Positions 56,637-64,000 of a stretch of 64,000 bases of DNA are shown here, piece by piece. Source of the stretch: Hyphomicrobiales bacterium (GTDB lineage Bacteria; Pseudomonadota; Alphaproteobacteria; Rhizobiales; Xanthobacteraceae); the NCBI GenBank assembly GCA_021730985.1, contig JAKFYI010000008.1, positions 62,001-126,000 of the forward strand, given 5' to 3'. The position numbers were made by a program, and so were the translations under genes. How positions within the stretch are numbered: position 1 is the stretch's first letter; each line of letters starts with the position of its first letter. The notes under the pieces were generated by a model that searched no databases, was not told the origin of the DNA, and worked only from the letters and a program-made list of their open reading frames with translations.

Positions 56637-56793
56637 GGCTTTACCGGCCGAGCACGAGGGGAGGGGAATCACGGCCGGTCGGCGGATTAAATACCGAACC
56701 CGAATTTTGGTTCCGCGATGCGCGGATTTTCGCGCCATCGTCGCGGTGGCCCCGGCGTTGCTTCAAATGCCAGTCCATTCAGAAAGTTAGGTG

Positions 56794-56818
56794 GGAAACA
56801 TTCGCTCCGATCAGCGTT
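56794..56818 (+). promoter_or_regulatory. Near-consensus EcfG promoter of the kinase gene
   Basis: GGAAA (56794-56798), 16 bases, CGTT (56815-56818); only the last -35 base differs. It is 75 bases before the ATG at 56893. Confidence 0.45.
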
Positions 56819-56892
56819 GCCTCATACGTTGCACCAGCTGGAGCGGATGTCCCACCTGCGTTCAGTCTGCAGCCCGGTGATTGGAGTCAGTA

Positions 56893-58728
56893 ATGTTGGC
56901 CGGGGAGCAATTACCTCTGGGTCACGCCATGCAATGGCGGACGGATTTGCTGCTTCTGCACGGCCTGTCCGACGTGGTCATTGCGATCAGCTTCTTCGTC
57001 ATCACGGCCGGCATCATCTGGTACATGCGGCACCGCTTTGGCCTGCTGCAGGAATACCGGATGATCGCCTGGCTTTTCTGCGGCTTCATCCTCACCGCAG
57101 GTGCAAGCCATCTGATCGAGATGATTGCGCTCTGGTATCCGATGCACGCCATCCAGGGTGCCGCCCGGGCTGCGACCGCGTTTTTTGCGGTGGGCGCAAT
57201 CGTGCTGATCTGGCCGCTGCTGCCGGCGCTCGCCAGGCTGCCGTCATCGAGCCAGCTTGCCGAGGTCAACGAACGGCTGCGGCGGGAAGCGCAGGCGCAT
57301 GAGGCGACGCTTCGCGAGTTGGAATTGTCCCGGAGCGAGCTGGAAACGCGCGTCGAGGAGCGCACCCGGGAACTAAGCTTGGTGAAGGCGCGGTTTGAAA
57401 CCGCTCTGAACGGCGCCAAGGTGTATCTGTTCTCGCAGGACCGCGAACTCAAATACACCTGGATGTACGGCGCGCTTGGTGAGATGGCGGACGCCGAGAT
57501 GATCGGGCGGTCCGACCGTGAACTCCTGTCGGGCCCCGAACTCGACCGGGTGATCGCGCTGAAGCGGCAGGTGCTGGAGAGCGGCGAACCGGCCGACGGC
57601 GAAATCACCACTGTGCGGCCGCAGCGGCGCGGCCTGTTTGCGCTGCACGTCGATCCCACATTCGATGCGAGCGGCGCGATCGACGGGATTATGTGCGCCG
57701 CCATCGACATCAGCCGGATCCGCTCGCTGGAGAGCGAGCAACGGCGGCTGACCGACGAGCTTGGCACTGCGTTGCAGCGCTACGAAACGGCGCTGCGCGG
57801 CTCCCAGGTCACCGTGTACACCCAGGATCGGGAGCTTCGCTACACCACGGTCAGCAACCCGATGTTCGGGCGCGAGATCGGCGAGATCGTCGGGCGCCAC
57901 GACCAGGACATCATGCCGGCGGACAGCAGCGCACCGATCGTTGCGGTCAAGCGCGCGGTGCTCGACAGCGGACAGTCCAAGGACTGCGAGTTCCGCATCG
58001 TGCACGACGACATCGCGCACTGGTACGACGCCCACATCGAGCCGCTGCGCGACATCGGCGGCGAGATCGTCGGCCTGACCTGCGCGGCGGTGGATATCAC
58101 CGGCCGCAAGGCGGGCGAGGCACATCTGCGCGAGATCATGCGGGAGTTGACGCACCGCTCGAAGAACCTGCTGGCGGTGATCCAGGCGATGGCTCGGCAG
58201 ACCGCGCGGCACGCCGACACCACCGAGATTTTTCTCGAGCAGTTCAGCGCGCGGGTGCAGGCGCTTGCCAGTTCGCACGATCTGCTGGTGCAGGAAAGCT
58301 GGCACGGCGCGTCGCTGTCGGAATTGATCCGCTCGCAGCTTGGGCACTATCTCGACCGCGGCGGATCGCAGGTTTCGGTGGAGGGGCCGGCGCTTCTGCT
58401 CAAGCCGGAAGCGGCCCAGAGTCTCGGCCTCGCCATTCACGAATTGGCGACCAACGCTGCCAAATATGGCGGACTCTCGGTTCCGACCGGCCATGTGACG
58501 ATCGGGTGGCGGCTGCTCAATGCCGACGAGGGCGAGGGCATCGAGATCCTCTGGGCGGAATCCGGCGGCCCGAAGGTCGCGGTTCCGCAGCGGCGCGGCT
58601 TCGGCAGCCTCGTGATCGAGCGCAATCTCGCCCGCTCGCTCGAGGCCGACATCAAGCTCGAATATCCCCCGGAAGGCGCGCGCTGCCGGATGCTGATCCC
58701 TGCGGCGAACCTCGCCTCCGGAAGATAA
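56893..58728 (+). CDS. HWE-type histidine kinase with ethylene-receptor-like membrane domain and two PAS domains
   Basis: 611 residues from ATG 56893. Residues about 20-110 have three helices that resemble the ETR1 ethylene-binding domain: LSDVVIAISFFVITAGIIWY, then WLFCGFILTAGASHLIEMIA, then a third helix ending WPLLPALARLP. The copper-binding Cys of ETR1 (CGATH) is Ala here (AGASH), while His is kept. A coiled coil (about 120-165) leads to two PAS domains (about 165-275 and 290-405). The kinase core has the phospho-site H421 in ELTHRSKNLLAVIQ (HisKA_2/HWE), an N-box HELATNAAKYG, and RRGFGSLVIERNLA. HWE kinases phosphorylate PhyR in this clade, so it is the likely input to the stress response. 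Confidence 0.85.
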   Translation: MLAGEQLPLGHAMQWRTDLLLLHGLSDVVIAISFFVITAGIIWYMRHRFGLLQEYRMIAWLFCGFILTAGASHLIEMIALWYPMHAIQGAARAATAFFAVGAIVLIWPLLPALARLPSSSQLAEVNERLRREAQAHEATLRELELSRSELETRVEERTRELSLVKARFETALNGAKVYLFSQDRELKYTWMYGALGEMADAEMIGRSDRELLSGPELDRVIALKRQVLESGEPADGEITTVRPQRRGLFALHVDPTFDASGAIDGIMCAAIDISRIRSLESEQRRLTDELGTALQRYETALRGSQVTVYTQDRELRYTTVSNPMFGREIGEIVGRHDQDIMPADSSAPIVAVKRAVLDSGQSKDCEFRIVHDDIAHWYDAHIEPLRDIGGEIVGLTCAAVDITGRKAGEAHLREIMRELTHRSKNLLAVIQAMARQTARHADTTEIFLEQFSARVQALASSHDLLVQESWHGASLSELIRSQLGHYLDRGGSQVSVEGPALLLKPEAAQSLGLAIHELATNAAKYGGLSVPTGHVTIGWRLLNADEGEGIEILWAESGGPKVAVPQRRGFGSLVIERNLARSLEADIKLEYPPEGARCRMLIPAANLASGR

Positions 58729-58753
58729 GGAACCGTGGCATGGCCCGGACGTT
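58729..58753 (+). promoter_or_regulatory. EcfG promoter of the 58815 gene
   Basis: GGAAC (58729-58733), 16 bases, CGTT (58750-58753), exact consensus. It starts on the base after the kinase stop codon and is 62 bases before the next ATG. Confidence 0.72.
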
Positions 58754-58814
58754 GGTGAGCTGATCGAGCCGCAACCATCGAGGCGCGGCGTCGGGAACCC
58801 CAAGGAGCAATCCT

Positions 58815-59237
58815 ATGGCGCACGCGGTTCCGTATCTGTTGGGTGGTTTGACTGCATTCCTAGTGGCGGACATTCTTCCGCTTCCATCGCCCAGCGAGCA
58901 CCTGGGCGGCTTATTTCGTGCGGGCTTCACCACACCTGCGAGCGCTCAAAGCATGCGTGTCGGCTTGCATGGCACGCCGGCTTCCAGCGTGAACCGGGCC
59001 GCCAAGGGCGACCGTGGCGACGTGAGCTTCGTCGTCAAAGCTCCGCATCTGGCGACGAGCGCGGTCAAGCCCGCGCCGGCCAATGCGCGGAAGGAAGAGG
59101 CTCGCGACCAGGAGCAGGCGCGTGACCGCAAGCCTGAAACGTCGCAAGACCGAAGGCCACCGGTCGGCTGCGATCCGATGTTCAGTCCTGTGGCGTCGCC
59201 ATCGTTGGCGCATCACTTCGGTCGCTGCATGTCGTGA
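58815..59237 (+). CDS. Unknown secreted or anchored protein (EcfG regulon)
   Basis: 140 residues from ATG 58815 (AAGGAG upstream). Residues 1-25 contain a hydrophobic stretch (YLLGGLTAFLVADILPL) that may be a signal or anchor, with ASAQ at residues 42-45 as a possible cleavage site. The middle is low-complexity and charged (KPAPANARKEEARDQEQARD), and the end has two cysteines (GCDPMF, GRCMS). No family recognised. The exact EcfG promoter suggests a stress role. Confidence 0.55.
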   Translation: MAHAVPYLLGGLTAFLVADILPLPSPSEHLGGLFRAGFTTPASAQSMRVGLHGTPASSVNRAAKGDRGDVSFVVKAPHLATSAVKPAPANARKEEARDQEQARDRKPETSQDRRPPVGCDPMFSPVASPSLAHHFGRCMS

Positions 59238-59422
59238 GGCGCGCCGGGGGCTTCAACGATCTGATTGTTGAATCTGTGCCTTTGTGCATCCACGCGGTGC
59301 GTGCGCTGATCGATACGCACGATCGCCTGTTCGGCGAAGGCGCGGGCGAAAGCTATTTCATGGGGCCGTATCTCGACGCGTTGCCGGCGGCCGTCCAGGA
59401 GCGGATCAATCGCCGGAAATAA
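59234..59422 (+). CDS. Small unknown protein (EcfG regulon operon)
   Basis: 62 residues, GTG start overlapping the previous stop by four bases, so likely co-translated with 58815. SVPLCIHAVRALIDTHDRLF suggests an amphipathic helix; the rest is acidic then basic. No motif known. A strong terminator follows, supporting the gene end. Confidence 0.45.
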   Translation: MRRAGGFNDLIVESVPLCIHAVRALIDTHDRLFGEGAGESYFMGPYLDALPAAVQERINRRK

Positions 59423-59455
59423 AAGCGCATTGGCGGGTTCACATGCGGAAATGCG

Positions 59456-59480
59456 AAACGGCCGCCAGAGGCGGCCGTTT
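59456..59480. terminator. Terminator after the 58815-59234 operon
   Basis: AAACGGCCGCC-AGA-GGCGGCCGTTT, an 11-pair stem with trailing T residues (GTTTCATTTG). Confidence 0.82.
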
Positions 59481-59610
59481 CATTTGAACGAACTAGTGCG
59501 CCGGACGGCTTCTGTCGGGGGAGGGGGAATGCCGCCCGGCGCCGCCGCGACCGACGGGAGCGGTCGCGTCTGCTGGGCAAACCGCTGAGACGAAAGATGG
59601 TTCCGGCGTA

Positions 59611-59775
59611 TCACCAGATTCCGGCCAGCATCGCGCCGAACATGGCGACCACCAGCACCAGGCTGACTCCAAGGACAGCCAGCACGGGACGGTCGAGAAA
59701 GCCCGCTCGCGTTTTCACGGCGGTGACAGTCTCGCCCTGAGCTACTCTGCGCCCGAAAATGTATTGCCAAGCCAT
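59611..59775 (-). CDS. 54-residue single-pass membrane miniprotein (EcfG regulon)
   Basis: ATG 59775 has GAGG eight bases upstream; an ATG at 59781 in the same frame is possible. Translation gives MAWQYIFGRRVAQGETVTAV, KTRAGFLDRPVLAVLGVSLV, LVVAMFGAMLAGIW. The C-terminal 22 residues form one membrane helix; the N-terminus is basic. It starts 2 bases after the stop of the DUF2188 gene and so shares its stress promoter. Function unknown. Confidence 0.6.
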   Translation of the reverse strand: MAWQYIFGRRVAQGETVTAVKTRAGFLDRPVLAVLGVSLVLVVAMFGAMLAGIW

Positions 59776-59777
59776 TG

Positions 59778-60011
59778 TCATATCCTCGGTGGGGTGGCGT
59801 CGCGGTCATACGTCCACTCCGGGTGAAAGTTCCCGTTGGCCCCCATCACGCAGACTTCGGGACTTTCGCCACGCGCGCCGAGCTTCTGCGCGGCTTCGAT
59901 GGCAAACAGCATTGCCTCCGATTGGCTCCGGTAGGGGCCGTATTCCTCATCCTGGAACTTGATCGTCCACTCCTCATCCTTGCGAACGACGAAATAGCGG
60001 GATTGCTGCAT
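59778..60011 (-). CDS. DUF2188 domain protein (EcfG regulon)
   Basis: 77 residues from ATG 60011. YFVVRKDEEWTIKFQDEEYG, then PYRSQSEAMLFAIEAAQKLG, is the DUF2188 pattern: a small beta sheet with a helix, similar to double-stranded RNA-binding-like folds. VCVMGANGNFHPEWTYDRD ends the domain. Function unknown. A longer frame to 60692 is only a shadow of the monooxygenase gene. An exact EcfG promoter lies at 60045-60070. Confidence 0.75.
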   Translation of the reverse strand: MQQSRYFVVRKDEEWTIKFQDEEYGPYRSQSEAMLFAIEAAQKLGARGESPEVCVMGANGNFHPEWTYDRDATPPRI

Positions 60012-60044
60012 GAAAACCCTCGGTGTGGTTGAAGTGTAGGGCTC

Positions 60045-60070
60045 AACGCGAGGGATAGGCCTGCGGTTCC
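60045..60070 (-). promoter_or_regulatory. EcfG promoter of the DUF2188 operon
   Basis: Minus strand GGAAC (60070-60066), 17 bases, CGTT (60048-60045), exact consensus, 34 bases before the ATG at 60011. Confidence 0.75.
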
Positions 60071-60139
60071 AGTCCGCCGAGACATGCCTGCGTTTCGCGC
60101 AGTCGTACCGCGGGACAGGCGGCCTGATCGATGCCGCCG

Positions 60140-61393
60140 TCAGGCGGTTGCGCCGAGCCGCTCGCGATCGAAGCCCGCAACCCGCTGATAGCGCTTCAGC
60201 AGGGCTGAAAGCTCGTCCTGGCTGATCACGTCGTCGATGCTGCGGAACGGTTGGTCGCCGGTGCGGCGGTAAACCTCCTGCAGCACGGCGTCGGGTGGCT
60301 GCTCGCGGTTGGTCAGCACCACCTGGGTGGTCGCGGGACGGCGCTCGGCCTCGTAGGCCGCCAGCGCCTGCACCGGATCGGCATTGCCCATCAGGCACTT
60401 CGTCAGCGCGGTGCAGTCGAGGATCGACTGTGCGCCGCCGTTGGCTCCGCGCGGCAACATCGGGTGCGCTGCGTCGCCCAGCAGCGTCACGCGGCCGTGC
60501 GACCAGCGCGGTAGCGGATCCTGGTCCACCATCGGATATTCCAGAATCTGATCGGCGGCGCGACACATGGCCGGCACGTCGAGCCAGGGGAAATTCCAGT
60601 CCGCGATCGTGCCAATGAAGTCTTCGAGCTTTCCCTGCTTGTTCCAGTCGCGATCGCGGATCGGCTGCTCCTGCTCGATATCGCAGACCCAATTGATGAG
60701 CTGGCGGCCTTCGGCGTCGATGTTGTCGCGGATCGGATAGATCAGAACCTTCGCGGGCTTATGCCAGCCGATGCGCACGAAGGTGTTGCCGTCGAGAAAC
60801 GGCCTCCAGCGCGTGACGCCGCGCCACATGTTGATGCCCGAATAGCGCGGCGGTCCTTCGTTGGGGAAGAACTTCTTGCGGATGACCGAGTGAATACCCT
60901 CGCAGCTCACCACGATGGAGCCGCGCTGCGACGGCAGCTTTTCATTGGTGGCGCCGTGCTCGAAATGCGCGGTTGCCCCGCCGGCATCCTGCTCGACGCC
61001 CGTGCAGCGATGATTGGTCACCACGCGGCCGGCACCGGCGCGCGCCACGAAAGCCTTCAGCAGCACCATCTGCAGATCGCCGCGATGGATGCAGAACTGC
61101 GGCCACTGGTAGCCGGCGTGAAGCCCCGACGGATCGTTGTAGATCAACTGACCGAAGCGATTGTAATAAGCGATCTTGGAGGTGGTGATCGCGACGTCGG
61201 TCAGATCCTGCAGCAGCCCCAGTTCGGCAAGATTCTTGGTTGCGTGCGGCAGAAGCGAGATGCCGACGCCGAGCGGCTTGATCTCAGGCGCGATCTCGTA
61301 AATGCGGCAGGGGATGCCGGCCTGGTGCAGCCGCAGGCCAAGCGTGAGCCCGCCGATGCCGGCGCCGATGATGACGATGTCCTTGTCGCTCAT
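60140..61393 (-). CDS. FAD-dependent aromatic monooxygenase, PhzS-like
   Basis: 417 residues. FAD Rossmann motif VIIGAGIGGLTLGLRLHQAG at the start; IHRGDLQMVLLKAF; the second FAD motif VTLLGDAAHPMLPRGANGGA near residue 300. YSGINMWRGVTRW resembles the pyocyanin-forming PhzS and related flavin-dependent oxidoreductases. It would hydroxylate an aromatic ring with NAD(P)H and oxygen. No phenazine genes are in the window, so the substrate is unknown. It stands alone. Confidence 0.88.
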   Translation of the reverse strand: MSDKDIVIIGAGIGGLTLGLRLHQAGIPCRIYEIAPEIKPLGVGISLLPHATKNLAELGLLQDLTDVAITTSKIAYYNRFGQLIYNDPSGLHAGYQWPQFCIHRGDLQMVLLKAFVARAGAGRVVTNHRCTGVEQDAGGATAHFEHGATNEKLPSQRGSIVVSCEGIHSVIRKKFFPNEGPPRYSGINMWRGVTRWRPFLDGNTFVRIGWHKPAKVLIYPIRDNIDAEGRQLINWVCDIEQEQPIRDRDWNKQGKLEDFIGTIADWNFPWLDVPAMCRAADQILEYPMVDQDPLPRWSHGRVTLLGDAAHPMLPRGANGGAQSILDCTALTKCLMGNADPVQALAAYEAERRPATTQVVLTNREQPPDAVLQEVYRRTGDQPFRSIDDVISQDELSALLKRYQRVAGFDRERLGATA

Positions 61394-61436
61394 GGCGGCA
61401 AGCTATCATCGGGGCCGGTTGCCGCGAAAGCGGGGC

Positions 61437-62117
61437 CTACGCCTCCGCCCATTGGCGGAGCAGGTTGTGATAAACCGACGTGAGAGTGACCAGCGACGGA
61501 TGATTGGGGTGATCCTGCGTCAGCCGGATGATCGACATGTCGAGGTCGAACAGCAGCGAGCGCTGGCTGTCATCGCGGATCAGGCTCTGTATCCAGAAGA
61601 ACGACCCGATGCGTGATCCTCGCGTGATCGGGGTGACGTTGTGCAGGCTGGTGCCGGGATAGATGATCATGTCGCCGGCCGGCAGCTTGACCGAATGGGC
61701 GCCGTAGGTGTCCTCGACGGTCAATTCGCCACCGTCGTAGTCCTCGGGCTCCGAGATGAACAGCGTCGCCGAGATGTCAGTGCGAATTCGCACCGGCATG
61801 GTCGAATGCGAGCGGATGGCGTTGTCGACGTGCGAGCCGAAAACCATGCCGGCGTCGTAGCGGTTGAACAGCGGCGGGAACACTTGCTTCGGCAACACCG
61901 CCGACATGAACAGCGGGCTGCGATAGAGCGCCTGCAAAACCATGTCGCCGAGTTCTCGCGCGGTCTGGGATTCCTCGGGCAGTTGCAGGTTGTGCTTGAC
62001 CTTGCGGGACTGGTGGCCGGCGGTGACGTTGCCATCGACCCAATCGGCCCTCACCATCACGTCGCGGCAGCGCGCGACCTGCTCGGCGGTGAGCACGTTG
62101 GGGACATGAAGCATCAT
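61437..62117 (-). CDS. Fe(II)/2-oxoglutarate-dependent dioxygenase, PiuC/YbiX family
   Basis: 226 residues from ATG 62117 (AGGAG upstream); the next codon is also ATG. The iron ligands are visible in FGSHVDNAI (H-x-D) and [10 protein letters not shown] (distal H), with R in [11 protein letters not shown] to bind 2-oxoglutarate. PKHD-type hydroxylases of this group are almost always encoded next to a TonB-dependent siderophore receptor, as here (62257). They are thought to act on siderophore complexes, though this is not firmly established. Iron regulation is likely. Confidence 0.92.
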   Translation of the reverse strand: MMLHVPNVLTAEQVARCRDVMVRADWVDGNVTAGHQSRKVKHNLQLPEESQTARELGDMVLQALYRSPLFMSAVLPKQVFPPLFNRYDAGMVFGSHVDNAIRSHSTMPVRIRTDISATLFISEPEDYDGGELTVEDTYGAHSVKLPAGDMIIYPGTSLHNVTPITRGSRIGSFFWIQSLIRDDSQRSLLFDLDMSIIRLTQDHPNHPSLVTLTSVYHNLLRQWAEA

Positions 62118-62208
62118 GGCGCGGGCTCCTTCCTCGTCGCGAACGCTTAGCGCCGAACGTCCGCCCATCCAAGCCCAATTTCGCGGTGGCGGACAGTCCG
62201 CAAACTGA

Positions 62209-62242
62209 CGGGCCGCCCGCTGTTGCGGACGGCCCGTTCGTC
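62209..62242. terminator. Hairpin after the TonB receptor gene
   Basis: ACGGGCCG...CGGCCCGT arms lie 15 bases beyond the receptor stop on the minus strand. Probable terminator, although PiuC lies just downstream on the same strand. Confidence 0.55.
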
Positions 62243-62256
62243 TCCGATGAGGCGAA

Positions 62257-64000
62257 CTACTTGTAGACGCCGGCGGTCTTGACTGGAACAACCGGACGTT
62301 CCGGCTCGAACCGCACGCGCCAGGACAGCGATCCGGAGCGGCCCGCGGCCGGCACGGCGTGTCCTGAGTAGTATTGTGCGTAATAGAACTCGTTGGTGAG
62401 GTTGTAGAGGTTGAGCTGGATCGTCGAGTTCTTGTTGACCTTGTAGCTGGTCATCGCATCGAACTTCCAGAACGCCGGCACGTAAGACGTGTTCGTCGTA
62501 TTGACGAATGCATCCGACTGATAGAGCGCGCCGCCGCCGATCGTCCATGCCGGCGTCACCAAGTAGGTGGTCCACAGGGTGAAGTTGTCCGAGGGCGTAT
62601 TGGGAAGCTCCCGGCCCAGTTCGGCGAGGTTGGTGGTTTTGGCGATCTTCGTTTCCAGATGGCTGTAGCCGGCGAACACCGCCCATTTGTCGGTCAGTTG
62701 GCCGGCCATGCCGATCTCGACGCCGTCAACCTGCGCGAGGCCATCGAGCACCAGCACCTGGTTTGCCGCGGGCAGCGATGGGTCGTTCGGAATGCGCAGG
62801 TTGGTCTTCTCGGTGTGGAACACCGCGGCCGTGACGGTCAACCTGTTCTGCAGCAGGTCGACCTTCACTCCGCCTTCGAGCGTGGTGTTCTTTTCCGGGT
62901 CGAGACTGAAGCTCGCCGCGTTGTTCGTCGCGCTGGACAGCACGCCGAGTTCTGCCGCCGGATTGATCGAGGTGCCGTATGCCACGTAGACGCTGGAATT
63001 CGGGGTCGGATGAACAACGCCGCCCACGCGCCAGCTGAACAGGTTGTCGGTGCGTTGGAGTTGACGTGCGCTGGGAGTCGCGTTGCCTGGATCGCTCCAG
63101 TCCGTGTGGAAGTTGTCGTAACGGATCGCGCCGAGCAGTTCGAAGTACTGGTTCAGCTTCATCTGGTCGGAGGCGTAGAGCGCGACGTTCTTCGACTCCG
63201 ATTGTGTGGCCGGGTTCCAGCCGCCGAACGTGCCGCCGAACGACGTGTCGACCGGGTTCGACAGGCTGGTGCGGCAGGCGAGGTTGGTCGGAGCGCACAG
63301 ATTGTTCGCATCCTGTCCGTTCGCGCGCTGCTGGAAGCGGGTTTCGCGCGCCAGTTCGATGCCGGTGGCCAGGGTGTGCTCGATGAACCCGGTCCGGAAC
63401 TTGCCGACCAGGTCGGTCTGGTTGAGCAGCAGCGAGTTGTCAGTTTCGGTCTGGAAATGCTGCCGTCCGATGGTCATCTGGTCGACCGGGAAGCCCGGTG
63501 GAATGGTGGTGTTGTTCGTGTTCGTTCCCAGCGAGCGCGGCGCAGTTGGCCGTGCGAAGCGATCGACCGCCACGTAGCGTGTGACGTTGGAAAGCTTGAA
63601 CCGGTTGTCGAACTCGTGCTCGACCTTGCCCGTCAGGATGTGCGTGTCGACATCGACGATATCCTTGAGCGCGCCGTTCAACACCCCGAACCAGTTGCGC
63701 CGGTTGATCGGAACCGGCGGCGTCGGCCGGCCGTTGTTGAAGTAGCCGCCATTGGTCAGCAGGCCGGTTGTCGGGCTGAATGTCGGCGCGGGCAGATAGG
63801 GATGCCCGTAGTCCGGCACGCTTTCTTCACCCTGATAGATGTAGGCGAGCGTCACCTTGGTCCGGTCGGTCACGTCGATCGTGACCGAGGGTGCGATGCC
63901 CCAGCGCTGGGTGAACACGTTGTCGCGGGACGGCGTGTCGATGTGCTGGCCCATCGCGACCACGCGCACCGCAACCTTGCCCTCCTTGCCGCTGGCGTCC
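62257..64000 (-). CDS. TonB-dependent siderophore receptor, C-terminal part
   Basis: The gene enters from beyond 64000; at least 581 codons are present and the reading frame is open to the edge. The part seen is a 22-strand barrel: [59 protein letters not shown] (a strong siderophore-receptor signature), [34 protein letters not shown], and the end [28 protein letters not shown] suggests one disulfide in an extracellular loop. The N-terminal plug and TonB box are outside the window. With PiuC downstream it fits a PiuA/Fiu-type catecholate receptor. Confidence 0.93.
   Translation of the reverse strand, partial: DASGKEGKVAVRVVAMGQHIDTPSRDNVFTQRWGIAPSVTIDVTDRTKVTLAYIYQGEESVPDYGHPYLPAPTFSPTTGLLTNGGYFNNGRPTPPVPINRRNWFGVLNGALKDIVDVDTHILTGKVEHEFDNRFKLSNVTRYVAVDRFARPTAPRSLGTNTNNTTIPPGFPVDQMTIGRQHFQTETDNSLLLNQTDLVGKFRTGFIEHTLATGIELARETRFQQRANGQDANNLCAPTNLACRTSLSNPVDTSFGGTFGGWNPATQSESKNVALYASDQMKLNQYFELLGAIRYDNFHTDWSDPGNATPSARQLQRTDNLFSWRVGGVVHPTPNSSVYVAYGTSINPAAELGVLSSATNNAASFSLDPEKNTTLEGGVKVDLLQNRLTVTAAVFHTEKTNLRIPNDPSLPAANQVLVLDGLAQVDGVEIGMAGQLTDKWAVFAGYSHLETKIAKTTNLAELGRELPNTPSDNFTLWTTYLVTPAWTIGGGALYQSDAFVNTTNTSYVPAFWKFDAMTSYKVNKNSTIQLNLYNLTNEFYYAQYYSGHAVPAAGRSGSLSWRVRFEPERPVVPVKTAGVYK

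Noticed and set aside
59778-60692. A 304-residue frame upstream of and including the DUF2188 domain.
   Set aside because: The extra part is a shadow of the monooxygenase gene. The DUF2188 protein starts at 60011, behind an EcfG promoter.

Overview
The window is a high-GC alphaproteobacterial chromosome segment, most likely order Hyphomicrobiales (Rhizobiales), near Bradyrhizobiaceae/Xanthobacteraceae. The evidence is the recA-alaS-icd and purC-purS-purQ-purL-bolA-grxD-rpsD-murI order, an F1-ATPase zeta inhibitor next to purC, a GAAC-N7-GAAC SOS box before recA, the NepR-EcfG-PhyR general stress module, and many orphan Bug/TctC-type solute receptors. I found no rRNA, tRNA, insertion sequence, prophage or CRISPR array.

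Layout. 1-2.2 kb: epimerase fragment, exported methyltransferase, DUF4242-adenylate cyclase fusion. 2.2-5.9 kb: accessory stretch with REP-like palindromes, a long structured noncoding element, two Gp49/HigB-type toxin-antitoxin pairs and an AT-richer HEPN (ApeA-like) gene. 5.9-13.3 kb: class I fumarase, small secreted proteins, a TauE permease, a Bug receptor, and a MarR/flavin-monooxygenase divergon. 13.3-24.4 kb: tandem alpha/beta hydrolases, two Bug receptors, a quinone oxidoreductase, four tandem ABC substrate-binding paralogues, and an amidohydrolase-small protein-Rieske operon. 24.5-30.7 kb: Bug receptor, then a mosaic in which two partial copies of the 3' end of an N-acyl-D-amino-acid deacylase gene bracket a GIY-YIG gene, and a toxin-antitoxin pair lies between the second copy and the intact gene; then a GST-Bug operon. 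31-43 kb: two WPWIMP-motif membrane miniproteins, recA, alaS, dimeric and monomeric isocitrate dehydrogenases, TrmJ-DUF559 fusion, HpcH aldolase, zeta subunit, purC. 43-53.5 kb: Bug plus arylmalonate-decarboxylase-like pair, purSQL, bolA, grxD, two membrane miniproteins, rpsD, murI, iron-permease-family protein. 53.5-60 kb: general stress response locus. 60-64 kb: PhzS-like monooxygenase, PiuC-type dioxygenase and a truncated TonB-dependent receptor.

The best connected system is the stress locus. PhyR sequesters NepR and frees EcfG. Exact EcfG promoters (GGAAC-N16/17-CGTT) lie in front of nepR-ecfG, a DUF1328 gene, a YqjD/DUF883-like pair, two unknown small genes, a DUF2188/mini-membrane-protein pair, and a distant WPWIMP gene at 31 kb. 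An HWE-type histidine kinase with an ethylene-receptor-like membrane domain sits inside the locus and is a plausible input kinase.

The most novel-looking items are the duplicated deacylase 3' end with cargo between copies, two diverged copies of a 350-500 nt structured noncoding element (2.5 kb and 47.1 kb), and the stress regulon of unknown small proteins. All calls are by reading sequence; no database search was run.
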